Source: Sporolactobacillus sp. THM19-2 (lineage in GTDB: Bacteria > Bacillota > Bacilli > Bacillales > Sporolactobacillaceae). Taken from it: a DNA stretch of 64,000 nt. The number at the start of each line of letters is the position of its first letter. Within the stretch, counting starts at the first letter, position 1. Where the stretch lies: the NCBI RefSeq assembly GCF_004153195.1, contig NZ_SEMC01000003.1, forward strand, positions 62,001 to 126,000, written 5' to 3'. The notes under the pieces are model-generated. The model was not told the DNA's origin and searched no databases. It saw nothing but the letters and a program-made list of their open reading frames with translations. Positions 44,163 through 54,269 of the stretch are shown here, piece by piece. Both the position numbers and the translations under genes were made by a program.

Positions 44163-45439
44163 TGGCCCTCACGCCAGTCTCTGATCTGTTTTTTTATTCT
44201 TTCAATCAGTTCCGGAAGCAGCTGTTCCACCGTTTTGCTCAACTCTGTTCCCAATTTTAATGACGCGGGCTGAATACCGAACATAACCATTTTCTCCGGC
44301 AGTCGGTCACGGAGCTGAGCCGCCGATACCACTTCCTGAAAACCGATCTGATGAACGGACATCTTGATTCCGGAAAAGGAGGGAATCTGATTTTTATTCA
44401 GGGTAATCAGGGTCCCCGGCTCTTCCCCGGCATTAATGGCATCAATGATAATCAGCTGATCGGTGTCTTCAACCGGTCCGAGCAGCTGCATGCCTTCCGT
44501 TGACCCGTCGACCAGTTCCAGATTCGGCACATCCTGAAGCGCCGTCCGGAGTCTGTTCAGCACATGAATCCCTGTCCCTTCATCTGAGTGCAGCGTGTTG
44601 CCAATACCGAGCACGGTGATTTTTTTTACCCCATCCAGAGATGATGGAGCTGCGTCGGCCGCGCCTTTCTGACGTTCTTCCGCTCTGCGGGCCGGTTCAA
44701 ATTTATACCCGGAAAAAATCGAAGACATCGTCCCGTTTTTACTCAGCCAGTCCTCACGGAACGCCATATAGACATGGATGACAATAAAAATCATAAAGGC
44801 CCAGGCGACCAGATGGTGCCATGAACGGACCGTGAAATCGGACCCTCCGAAGAGGAAAACCACCCAGTCAAACGCTTTCGCATACCACGCATCCGGCTGC
44901 GGCTGAAACAGCATATAGTAGCCGGTAAAAACCATGATCACGGAACCAAGCCCGATAAAAATCCAGTAACTGAGCTGAGCAAGCGGATTATGGCCGATGT
45001 AGTGCTTCTTGTGGTTCGGCAGAAAAAGGTATCCCTTGAGCGTTTCAATCAGACCGGTCCAGAAACTTTTCTGCAGAATCTGCGATTTGGCATAATGATT
45101 GCCCTTAAAGGTCCAGTACGCGCGGAAAATCAGGTTAGCCGTGAAAACAAAAGCTGTGATAAAATGAATGATCCGCACCCAGCCCATCAGATAATCATAA
45201 TAGGCTTCGCCGTTTGAAGCCGGCGTGATGAACGGGTGACCAATGTAAATGCCGGTAAGCATCAGAATCATGATTGACGCTGCATTGACCCAGTGAAAGA
45301 TCCGGATCGGAAGTTCCCATACATAAACAGAATGTTGTTCACGCAGCTGCGCAGAGCGGCGTTCACTGATCTTTGCTCTCAGATTTTCTTCGGCATGTTT
45401 GCGGCGGAGCGCCGGTTTTGTCTCCGTAAGTGTTCTCAT
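44159..45439 (-). CDS. Cytochrome b subunit fused to hydrogenase maturation protease
   Basis: One 426-residue frame joins two usually separate genes. Residues about 35-245 are the HyaC-type di-heme cytochrome b: His pairs in IFHWVNA, RIIHFITA, WHHLVAWAFMIFIVIHVYM, four helices. A charged linker (about 246-272, EPARRAEERQKGAADAAPSS) leads to residues 273-426, a HyaD/HycI endopeptidase with VLGIGNTLHSDEGTG, DAINAGEEPG and SVHQIGF, which supply the Glu, Asp and His nickel ligands. The cytochrome anchors the hydrogenase and passes electrons to quinone, while the protease trims the large-subunit tail in the cytosol. ATG 45439 follows AAGGGGG. Confidence 0.9.
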   Translation of the reverse strand: MRTLTETKPALRRKHAEENLRAKISERRSAQLREQHSVYVWELPIRIFHWVNAASIMILMLTGIYIGHPFITPASNGEAYYDYLMGWVRIIHFITAFVFTANLIFRAYWTFKGNHYAKSQILQKSFWTGLIETLKGYLFLPNHKKHYIGHNPLAQLSYWIFIGLGSVIMVFTGYYMLFQPQPDAWYAKAFDWVVFLFGGSDFTVRSWHHLVAWAFMIFIVIHVYMAFREDWLSKNGTMSSIFSGYKFEPARRAEERQKGAADAAPSSLDGVKKITVLGIGNTLHSDEGTGIHVLNRLRTALQDVPNLELVDGSTEGMQLLGPVEDTDQLIIIDAINAGEEPGTLITLNKNQIPSFSGIKMSVHQIGFQEVVSAAQLRDRLPEKMVMFGIQPASLKLGTELSKTVEQLLPELIERIKKQIRDWREGQ

Positions 45440-45451
45440 CACGCTACCCCC

Positions 45452-47176
45452 TTACTCCACATGGACGGAAGTCAACGTCCGGCTTTCCGTATCGGTCAGA
45501 TGAACGGCGCAGGCGAGACAGGGATCGAAGGAATGAACGACGCGCAGGATCTCCAGCGGCTGTTTCAGATCAGCAACCGGCACGCCTTTAAGCGATGATT
45601 CATAGGCGCCGATATTCCCCTGACTGTCCCGGGGTGAGGCGTTCCATGTCGTTGGGACAACGGCCTGATAATTTTTCGTTTTACCATTTTCAATCTCAAT
45701 CCAGTGACCGAGCGCGCCACGCGGTGCCTCGCTGGTCCCGGCACCAAAAGCATGCTTCGGCCAGGACTTCGGTTCCCACTTCGTCTTATCGAACGTGGTC
45801 TGGTCTCCATTTTTAATATTCTGAATCAAACTGTTGAAATCCTCACGCATCCATCCGACGATCATGCCGGCGTCGAGACCTCTGGCCACCGTGCGTCCAA
45901 GTGCGGAGTGCAGGGCAGTAAGCGGAAGGCCCAGTTTTTTTAACGTGTCATCAACAATCGGTCTGTAATCCCCTTTATCTGCCGCATAGCCGACGATCAT
46001 CCGGGCAAGCGGACCGGTTTCCATCGGCTGCCCTCTCCAGCGCGGCGCCTTGATCCAGCTGTACTTCTCATTCGTGTTCAGGTGCTCATACGGCGGCTTC
46101 GGGCCTGTATAATTCAGCTCGGTCGACCCTTTCCACGGATGCCGGCTTCCGGTTTGCGATCCGCCGTAGGTGTACCAGGCATGATCGATTCCTTCGGTAA
46201 TCTGCTTCGGATCGTGCAGATCGACATCCTGAATGTCGTTCATGTTTCCGTTCATGATGATTCCTCTCGGCACGCGGTACAGCCGGGTATCACGGATGTC
46301 CCCTGTTGAAAAATCACCGTAGCACAGATAGTTCCGCAGCCCGCCGCCGATTTCAGCACTGCCCCAGTCTTTATAATAAGAACCGATAGCCAAAAGATCA
46401 GGCAGGTAAACCTGATGAATGAACTGATCGGCCTGCGTGATCAGCTGATCGATCTGCTGCAGACGTTCTGAATGAATTCCGTTATCCATATTGATGTCAA
46501 GCGGCGTCGCCATACCGCCGACCAGATAGTGCGGGTGCGGGTTCTTCCCGCCCAGAATCGTCTGGATCTTCACGATCTCCTTCTGCCAGTCCAGAGCTTC
46601 CAGATAGTGAGCGACAGCCAGCAGATTGACCTCCGGAGGCAACTTATAGGCGGGGTGCCCCCAGTAGCCATTGGCGAAAACACCCAGTTGTCCGCTGTCA
46701 GCCACTTTTTTGATTTTATCCTGAACACTCTTAAAATAGCCGGGTGAGGAATTCGGCCAGGCGGAAATGGACTGAGCAATCCGGCTTGTCTCTTTCGGAT
46801 CTGCTTTCAGAATGCTTAGCGCATCCACCCAGTCAAAAGCGTGCAGGTGGTAGAAATGGACCACGTGATCATGCAGGTTGAGGGTGCCGTTCATGATATT
46901 TCTGATCAGGCTGGCATTCTTCGGCACGCGGATGTCCAGTGCATCTTCCACAGCGCGAATGCTTGCCAGTGCGTGTGACGACGTACAGACACCGCAGATT
47001 CGCTGGACATAGCCCCAGACATCGCGCGGATCCCTGTTTCGGACCACCAGTTCAATCCCGCGAATGGCTGTTCCGGAACTGAATGCATCGGTGATCTTTC
47101 CATTCTGAACATCTGCTTCAATCCTCAGATGTCCTTCGATCCGGGTGACCGGATCGACAACGACTCGTTTACTCAT
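45452..47176 (-). CDS. [NiFe] hydrogenase large subunit
   Basis: Holds the Ni-Fe active site. About 574 residues. L1 motif RICGVCTSSHAL at Cys61/Cys64 and L2 motif DPCLACAVH at Cys553/Cys556 supply all four Cys ligands. After His559 a 15-residue tail (LTDTESRTLTSVHVE) remains, the piece cut off by the maturation protease once Ni is in. The start at 47176 overlaps the small-subunit stop by 8 bases, with AAAGGTGA in place. It has no signal and is exported bound to the small subunit. Confidence 0.96.
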   Translation of the reverse strand: MSKRVVVDPVTRIEGHLRIEADVQNGKITDAFSSGTAIRGIELVVRNRDPRDVWGYVQRICGVCTSSHALASIRAVEDALDIRVPKNASLIRNIMNGTLNLHDHVVHFYHLHAFDWVDALSILKADPKETSRIAQSISAWPNSSPGYFKSVQDKIKKVADSGQLGVFANGYWGHPAYKLPPEVNLLAVAHYLEALDWQKEIVKIQTILGGKNPHPHYLVGGMATPLDINMDNGIHSERLQQIDQLITQADQFIHQVYLPDLLAIGSYYKDWGSAEIGGGLRNYLCYGDFSTGDIRDTRLYRVPRGIIMNGNMNDIQDVDLHDPKQITEGIDHAWYTYGGSQTGSRHPWKGSTELNYTGPKPPYEHLNTNEKYSWIKAPRWRGQPMETGPLARMIVGYAADKGDYRPIVDDTLKKLGLPLTALHSALGRTVARGLDAGMIVGWMREDFNSLIQNIKNGDQTTFDKTKWEPKSWPKHAFGAGTSEAPRGALGHWIEIENGKTKNYQAVVPTTWNASPRDSQGNIGAYESSLKGVPVADLKQPLEILRVVHSFDPCLACAVHLTDTESRTLTSVHVE

Positions 47177-48260
47177 TCTGATCACCTTTATTTTCTGACT
47201 TCTTCTGATGGTGCTTTACTGCGGCCGTAATGCCCGCATGAGCACCCACGCCGACAACAGCAGCACCGGTCAGCGCAGCACCCCATTTTTCCGGATTGAT
47301 TGTCGTTTGAGTCAGCGGTATTTTGGCGTGACGCGTGTAAAACGGTCCATTATCCCAGAAATCAGCTTCGGAACAGCCGATACATGGGTTGCCTGACTGA
47401 ATCGGATAACTGACGCCGCCGTTCCAGCGCAGTTCCGCGCAGGCATTATATGTCGTCGGACCCTTGCACCCTAATTTATACAGACAATATCCGGCTTTGA
47501 GATTCGGATCGTCAAACGACTCGGCAAACAGTCCGGCGTCAAAGTAAGCCCTGCGGTTGCATTTATCATGGATCCGATGACGGTAAAAGGCTTTCGGACG
47601 ACCGAGTGAATCCGTTTCCGGCAATTGATCAAACGTCACGATATGTGCCAGCACACCGGTCATGACTTCTGCAATCGGCGGGCACCCGGGGACACGAATA
47701 ATCGGAATGCCGCTGAGAACGGCAGAAATCGGCCGGGCACCTGTCGGATTCGGTTTGGCTTTGGCAATGCCGCCCCAGGATGCACACGTACCAAATGCCA
47801 GTACGGCTTTTGCATTTTCCGCCGCTTCCCGGAGCAGATCTTCACCCGATCGGCCGCCGATAGTCAGATAACCGGCCTGTTCCGGTACACTTCCTTCAAC
47901 GACCAGCACATATTCACCCTTGTTTTTTTTCAATACGTTCTGTTCTGCCGCCTCAGTCTGAAACCCGGCTGCTGCGGTCAGCAGTTCCATATATTCCAGA
48001 GAAATCATGTTGAATATAACACTCTCAACTTTTGGATAAGATGACCTGATAAATGATTCCGAACAACCGGTGCAATCCTGCATCTGCAGCCAGATCACCG
48101 GAATACGTTTCTTGTTCTCCAAAGCATGTACGACTTTATCGGTTTTCGAGAATTCCAGTCCCATCGTCGCTGCAAGAGCTGCGCATATTTTTAAAAAGGT
48201 ACGTCGTGAATAGCCTTTTTGTAAAACGCTTTCATAAATGGTTGGTTCCCCTGACGTCAT
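47169..48260 (-). CDS. [NiFe] hydrogenase small subunit, Tat-exported and membrane-anchored
   Basis: 363 residues. A Tat signal YSRRTFLKICAALAATMG occupies residues 17-34. The proximal cluster begins CTGCSESF at Cys63/Cys66; medial and distal clusters use HDKCNRRAYFDAG, GYCLYKLGCKGP and NPCIGCSEADFWDNG. A C-terminal hydrophobic anchor (about 326-346) fits a group 1 membrane-bound uptake enzyme. The extra Cys pair of oxygen-tolerant enzymes (CTCC and a Cys before IGG) is absent: here CTGC and LTIGG. First gene of the island; GGGGGAGG site. Overlaps the large subunit. Confidence 0.95.
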   Translation of the reverse strand: MTSGEPTIYESVLQKGYSRRTFLKICAALAATMGLEFSKTDKVVHALENKKRIPVIWLQMQDCTGCSESFIRSSYPKVESVIFNMISLEYMELLTAAAGFQTEAAEQNVLKKNKGEYVLVVEGSVPEQAGYLTIGGRSGEDLLREAAENAKAVLAFGTCASWGGIAKAKPNPTGARPISAVLSGIPIIRVPGCPPIAEVMTGVLAHIVTFDQLPETDSLGRPKAFYRHRIHDKCNRRAYFDAGLFAESFDDPNLKAGYCLYKLGCKGPTTYNACAELRWNGGVSYPIQSGNPCIGCSEADFWDNGPFYTRHAKIPLTQTTINPEKWGAALTGAAVVGVGAHAGITAAVKHHQKKSENKGDQNE

Positions 48261-48356
48261 ACCGCTGCCTCCCCCTGTCCCGTTTTTAATACATATTCCT
48301 GTCAGAAATTTTAAAAATCTTTTTCAAAGTATGTGATCAATGTTACTGATCGGATT

Positions 48357-48400
48357 AATAATAGACAAATATAATTCAAATATCTATGACTTATATCACA
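48357..48400 (-). promoter_or_regulatory. Hydrogenase operon promoter with FNR/Crp-like box
   Basis: Minus strand: TGTGATATAAGTCATA at 48385-48400 fits TGTGA-N6-TCACA at 8 of 10 positions, and TATTAT at 48357-48362 is a plausible -10. With a start near 48350 the box centre is at about -42, the class II position. No good -35 hexamer exists, as expected for an activated promoter. Confidence 0.5.
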
Positions 48401-48463
48401 GACATTTTGTTTTTCTTTTTTATATAGCCTCAGATAAGTGACAGAATTGTGGAGAGAAGCTAT

Positions 48464-48494
48464 GGAAAAACCTGCCGACTGTTGGGCCACAGGA
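48464..48494 (-). repeat. 30-bp sequence shared with 50621-50651, upstream of hydrogenase operon
   Basis: Minus strand CCTGTGGCCCAACAGTCGGC continuing AGGTTTTTC; the second copy differs at one base (A for G). It can form a weak CCTG/CAGG-closed hairpin followed by TTTTT. It sits directly after the terminator of the DUF2231-type gene and about 205 bases before the small subunit gene. Confidence 0.8.
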
Positions 48495-48496
48495 AT

Positions 48497-48527
48497 GAAA
48501 AAAAGAAAGTCCATGATACAGACTTTC
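48497..48527 (-). terminator. Terminator after the DUF2231-type gene
   Basis: Minus strand: GAAAGTC, 9-base loop, GACTTTC, then seven T, about 22 bases after the stop codon. Confidence 0.8.
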
Positions 48528-48548
48528 TCACAGCCAGGTTTCACAAAA

Positions 48549-49403
48549 TTATTTGAAAAGCGCCGGGAAAAGATGAACCTCCCCACCCAGGTGCGATGCC
48601 CAGGAAATGATGGCGATGCCGGCAATGAGGGCAACTACATAGATGCCCTGCCCTTTCAGAATAATTTTTGCCCGGTCAGCTTTGAAAAAGAAAACGGAAC
48701 GGACCGCACTGAGCAGAATAAAGAAACCCATCGTGATCAGGCCAAACAGTTCATGTGCCTGTAATGCCGTCTCGTCATAAACTCTTGGCGGATTCAGTGT
48801 TGGCATGGCAGCTGCACGCATGTAACCCGAAATGACCGTACCGATGATGGCCACCGTGCCGAGAATCAGGAAGTAATACCCCATTCTTTTGAAATCCTCC
48901 GCATAGTTCTTATTTCTTCCGACCATGGCAATTATATCGGCAATAAATCCGGAAATGATCAATGGCACCGTAAACTGGAGCAGAGCAAAATGCGAGAAGC
49001 GATAAACCTTGAATTGTGTGAATACCAGCAGAATCCCGGCAAAAGCAGCGACAAGATAGAAAATATGATCACTAATGTCTTTCTTCAGTTTCCAAACAAA
49101 ATAGCAGCGGATAAAACTGAGAAAAATGGCATAGCTGGTCACGAAAACGGCTTTTGATGCGTGGACAATGATTGGTGCACCGACGCCAAGCATCTGTGCA
49201 GCAATAAATCCGGACAGTACAGTAATGATCGACATAAATGTACCAAACAGCAAAGTGAGGAATCCTGCTTTGTGCAACAGGTCGTGCGCTTTACTTCTCT
49301 TCCAGATTGCTGCGATCAGATCAAGGACAAAACTGAGAATCAGCAGAGCAATAGGAAAATGCAAAACAAGGAAATGCAACGTATTAAACAAATTAGGACT
49401 CAT
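48549..49403 (-). CDS. DUF2231-like membrane protein, duplicated domain
   Basis: 284 residues, about eight membrane helices. Residues 8-130 (LHFLVLHFPIALLILSFVLD ... GFLTLLFGTFMSIITVLSGF) and residues 145-280 (FTVPLIISGFIADIIAMV ... YYFLILGTVAIIGTVISGY) are two copies of the same four-helix pattern. His residues at helix ends (LHF, LHFP, VHAS, AHEL, SHLG) could bind heme, as proposed for DUF2231 proteins. It is next to the hydrogenase operon but has its own terminator. A quinone or electron-transfer role is inference. The ribosome site is GAGGGGGGAGAG. Confidence 0.7.
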   Translation of the reverse strand: MSPNLFNTLHFLVLHFPIALLILSFVLDLIAAIWKRSKAHDLLHKAGFLTLLFGTFMSIITVLSGFIAAQMLGVGAPIIVHASKAVFVTSYAIFLSFIRCYFVWKLKKDISDHIFYLVAAFAGILLVFTQFKVYRFSHFALLQFTVPLIISGFIADIIAMVGRNKNYAEDFKRMGYYFLILGTVAIIGTVISGYMRAAAMPTLNPPRVYDETALQAHELFGLITMGFFILLSAVRSVFFFKADRAKIILKGQGIYVVALIAGIAIISWASHLGGEVHLFPALFK

Positions 49404-49636
49404 GATCTCTCCCCCTCAGATAAACAGAATAGCTTTTTTATTTTTTATCTGTCTTGCAGGGATAATCATAGTTTTTCTCAGGCGCTGTGACTTTGCATAT
49501 CTGACGCTTTTTTTTGCGCATTTGCCACAAATCAGGCATTCGTGGTCAATAGTGTGGATGATGATAATAGTTCTCATTCATCCTGCAGGTAGACTCCCAC
49601 CTCAAGGTAATGAGGAGAGCATCGTTTGGCTGCCCG

Positions 49637-50518
49637 TCATCTGCAACCGGGAGTTATTCTGTTTCGGTATGCTTTCGGGGTAATTCCTGCACATTTTTTA
49701 AATGTCCGGTTAAAATGGCTGATGTCATCGAACCCGACATCATGGGCCACCTCAATAATTTTTTTGTCAGAAGTACCCAGTATATCCTTTGCCGCATTAA
49801 TTCTGATTCTATTTCGATAGTCGATAAACGTCCGTCCGGTTACCTTCTTAAACCGGGCTGTGAATGCAGACTGACTCATCCCACACATTTCAGCGATCTG
49901 CCCCAGAGTCAGATTCAGTTTATAATGCTGTCTGATAAAGAGTGTTAGATCTTTGATGATGTTCTTCGTGTTTCCGGCAGAGTGATTTTCCTTCCCTTTT
50001 TTTTCTGACCACCTGCCCAAATATAGAAACATTTCCGTCAACAGCATGCGAACCATACAATGATAAGCCCAGGGTTTCTGGTTGTACTCGGCCATCATCC
50101 GGTCTATGAGTACAGTAAATTCTATCTGTTCCTCGGGATTTAAAGAAATATGAGATGGAAATGACTCGTTGCTGCTGTAATGAGGATCGATGAAATAAGG
50201 GTCAATAAATGGTGTCGCATGATTCAGTGACGACCATTCCCGGCTAAGCAGCTTCTGATGAAACATGATCCGGCAGACGCGAAGGAAACCTTGAGATTGA
50301 ACACGATACGCATGCACTTTCCCGGGCTGGATAATGAAGACATCTCCCCGTGCAACGTCTGAAATGGAACCGTTGTAATTATGTATGCCTCTGCCTTCCG
50401 CAAAATAAATGACTTCGGAAAAAGCATGAGTATGAGGATGAATCATTTCCGTCTGATGAAGATTTTCAATGCTGATTTGAAAGGGAAATTTAAAGTCTTC
50501 AATATGTAAATGCCGCAT
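49637..50518 (-). CDS. AraC-family regulator near the hydrogenase operon
   Basis: About 293 residues. An N-terminal cupin with His-rich strand MIHPHTHAFSEVIYFAEG (about 25-42) and IIQPGKVHAYRV near 64; the C-terminal pair of helix-turn-helices (about 190-290) has LTLGQIAEMCGMSQSAFTARFKK and IIEVAHDVGFDDISHFNRTFKK. The frame opens at 50551, but AAAAAGG before 50518 (MRHLHIED) is the better start. The 30-bp element in its leader recurs upstream of the hydrogenase operon, so it may control both. The inducer is unknown. Confidence 0.82.
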   Translation of the reverse strand: MRHLHIEDFKFPFQISIENLHQTEMIHPHTHAFSEVIYFAEGRGIHNYNGSISDVARGDVFIIQPGKVHAYRVQSQGFLRVCRIMFHQKLLSREWSSLNHATPFIDPYFIDPHYSSNESFPSHISLNPEEQIEFTVLIDRMMAEYNQKPWAYHCMVRMLLTEMFLYLGRWSEKKGKENHSAGNTKNIIKDLTLFIRQHYKLNLTLGQIAEMCGMSQSAFTARFKKVTGRTFIDYRNRIRINAAKDILGTSDKKIIEVAHDVGFDDISHFNRTFKKCAGITPKAYRNRITPGCR

Positions 50519-50620
50519 ATTTGCCTTTTTATTCTCGGCCAATAAAATCATCCTCTGTTTTCCGATCTATATTGTGAGAATAACATGAAAGAGACAGGTG
50601 AACAACCATTCTGTAAAGAA

Positions 50621-50651
50621 AAACCTGCCGACTGTTGGGCTACAGGAGCCA
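50621..50651 (-). repeat. 30-bp sequence shared with 48464-48494, upstream of araC-type gene
   Basis: Minus strand CCTGTAGCCCAACAGTCGGC continuing AGGTTTTTC. It lies about 100 bases before the regulator start and just downstream of the eno terminator. The flanking sequence is unrelated to the other copy, so only this block is conserved. Confidence 0.8.
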
Positions 50652-50684
50652 CCAGAGACGCAGTCTTTCTGAACCTTTTTTCGC

Positions 50685-50722
50685 AAAAAAACGGACTCCG
50701 CAATATGCGAAGCCCGTTTTTT
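50685..50722 (-). terminator. Terminator after eno
   Basis: Minus strand: ACGGGCTTCGCA, short loop, TGCGGAGTCCGT (two mismatches), then seven T. Confidence 0.83.
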
Positions 50723-50739
50723 ACAAATTCTGCTCATCC

Positions 50740-52914
<2,175 letters not shown>

Positions 52915-52938
52915 TCATCCTTTCTTGCGGTTATCGTA

Positions 52939-54126
52939 TTATTCAGCGTCATCCAGAGCAGCAACGCCAGGAAGTACTTTGCCTTCCATCAGCTCAAGGG
53001 ATGCCCCGCCGCCTGTCGAGATATGGCTCATCTTATCGGCGAGATGGAACTTTTCAACAGCTGCAGCAGAATCTCCGCCGCCGATGATCGTCGTTGCGTC
53101 GGTAGCTTCAGCGAGGGCCTTGGCCACTGCTTCGGTACCTTTTGCGAACGGATCCATTTCAAAGACGCCCATCGGTCCGTTCCAGACCACGAGTTTCGAT
53201 TTTTTGATGGCGTCCGCATAGAGGGCAACCGTCTTCGGTCCGATATCAACGCCGAGCCATCCGTCAGGAATCTTGTCGATATCAACCGTATCAACGTTAG
53301 CAGTTTCCTTGAACTCATCAGCAATTACGGTGTCAACAGGTGTCAGGAAATTGACGCCCTTTTCTTTTGCAGCTTCCATGAATTTCTTTGCCAGATCCAG
53401 TTTATCTGCATCAAGCAATGATTTACCGATGCCATAGCCCTGAGCCTTTACAAAGGTATAGGAAAGTCCGCCGCCGACAATCAGATTATCGACTTTGTCC
53501 AGCAGATTTTCGATGACACCGATTTTATCAGTAACTTTGGCACCGCCGATAATAGCTGTGAAAGGATGTTTCGGATGATCAAGAGAAGCAGCCATGACCG
53601 TGAGTTCTTTCTCCATGAGGAAGCCTGCAACGGCCGGCAGATAGTTTGCGATACCCTCAGTTGAGGCATGTGCACGGTGTGCAGAACCGAACGCGTCGTT
53701 GACGTAAACATCAGCGAGTGCGGCAAAAGCCTTGGCCAGTTCCGGATCGTTTTTCTTTTCACCCTTTTCAAAACGCACGTTTTCAAGCAGAAGGACGTCA
53801 CCGTCATTCAATTTGGCAACTGCAGCTTCCACTTCCGGTCCGACAACCTCATCGGTCTTGGCAACCGGTTTGCCAAGCAGTTCACTCAGCCGTTCAGCTA
53901 CCGGATTCATCCGGAGGGATTCTTTGTTTTCAGGAGTAGGACGACCAAGGTGTGAAGCAAGAATCACTTTTGCACCGTTTTCAATCAGGTACTTGATCGT
54001 CGGCAGTGCCGCACGGATACGTGTATCATCCGTTACAGTTGTACCGCTCAGCGGAACGTTGAAGTCAACGCGGCAAAAAACTTTTTTGCCTTTAACATCA
54101 ATGTCGCGGATGGTCTTTTTTGCCAT
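52939..54126 (-). CDS. pgk: Phosphoglycerate kinase
   Basis: Makes ATP from 1,3-bisphosphoglycerate. About 395 residues: [11 protein letters not shown] near 17, SHLGRP near 60, [11 protein letters not shown] near 166, [12 protein letters not shown] near 207, WNGPMGVFE near 330, and the Gly-rich nucleotide loop [14 protein letters not shown] near 350. The start at 54126 follows AAAGAGGG; the longer frame to 54201 would cover the hairpin region behind gapA. Middle gene of the glycolytic operon. Confidence 0.97.
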   Translation of the reverse strand: MAKKTIRDIDVKGKKVFCRVDFNVPLSGTTVTDDTRIRAALPTIKYLIENGAKVILASHLGRPTPENKESLRMNPVAERLSELLGKPVAKTDEVVGPEVEAAVAKLNDGDVLLLENVRFEKGEKKNDPELAKAFAALADVYVNDAFGSAHRAHASTEGIANYLPAVAGFLMEKELTVMAASLDHPKHPFTAIIGGAKVTDKIGVIENLLDKVDNLIVGGGLSYTFVKAQGYGIGKSLLDADKLDLAKKFMEAAKEKGVNFLTPVDTVIADEFKETANVDTVDIDKIPDGWLGVDIGPKTVALYADAIKKSKLVVWNGPMGVFEMDPFAKGTEAVAKALAEATDATTIIGGGDSAAAVEKFHLADKMSHISTGGGASLELMEGKVLPGVAALDDAE

Positions 54127-54202
54127 GTTAAAACCCTCTTTCCACTTAATTGACGGGGACGGAGCAGCATCCTGAAGGGATCCTGTCCCGTTACTCATCA
54201 TG

Positions 54203-54240
54203 ATAAAATAGCGGAAACAACAATGCTGTTTCCGCTATTC
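54203..54240 (-). terminator. Strong hairpin between gapA and pgk
   Basis: Minus strand: AATAGCGGAAACA, 7-base loop, TGTTTCCGCTATT, then TTATC. The 13-base perfect stem with a weak T-run could be a partial terminator or an mRNA processing/stability element, giving more gapA than pgk mRNA. Its arms resemble the hairpins of the dispersed repeat. Confidence 0.7.
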
Positions 54241-54269
54241 AGGTTCTATTCAGGAATCGCTTTTCTAAC

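Noticed and set aside
48311-48634. 107-residue minus-strand frame between the DUF2231-like gene and the hydrogenase operon
   Set aside because: It spans a terminator, the shared 30-bp element and the FNR-like promoter region, and overlaps the neighbouring gene out of frame.
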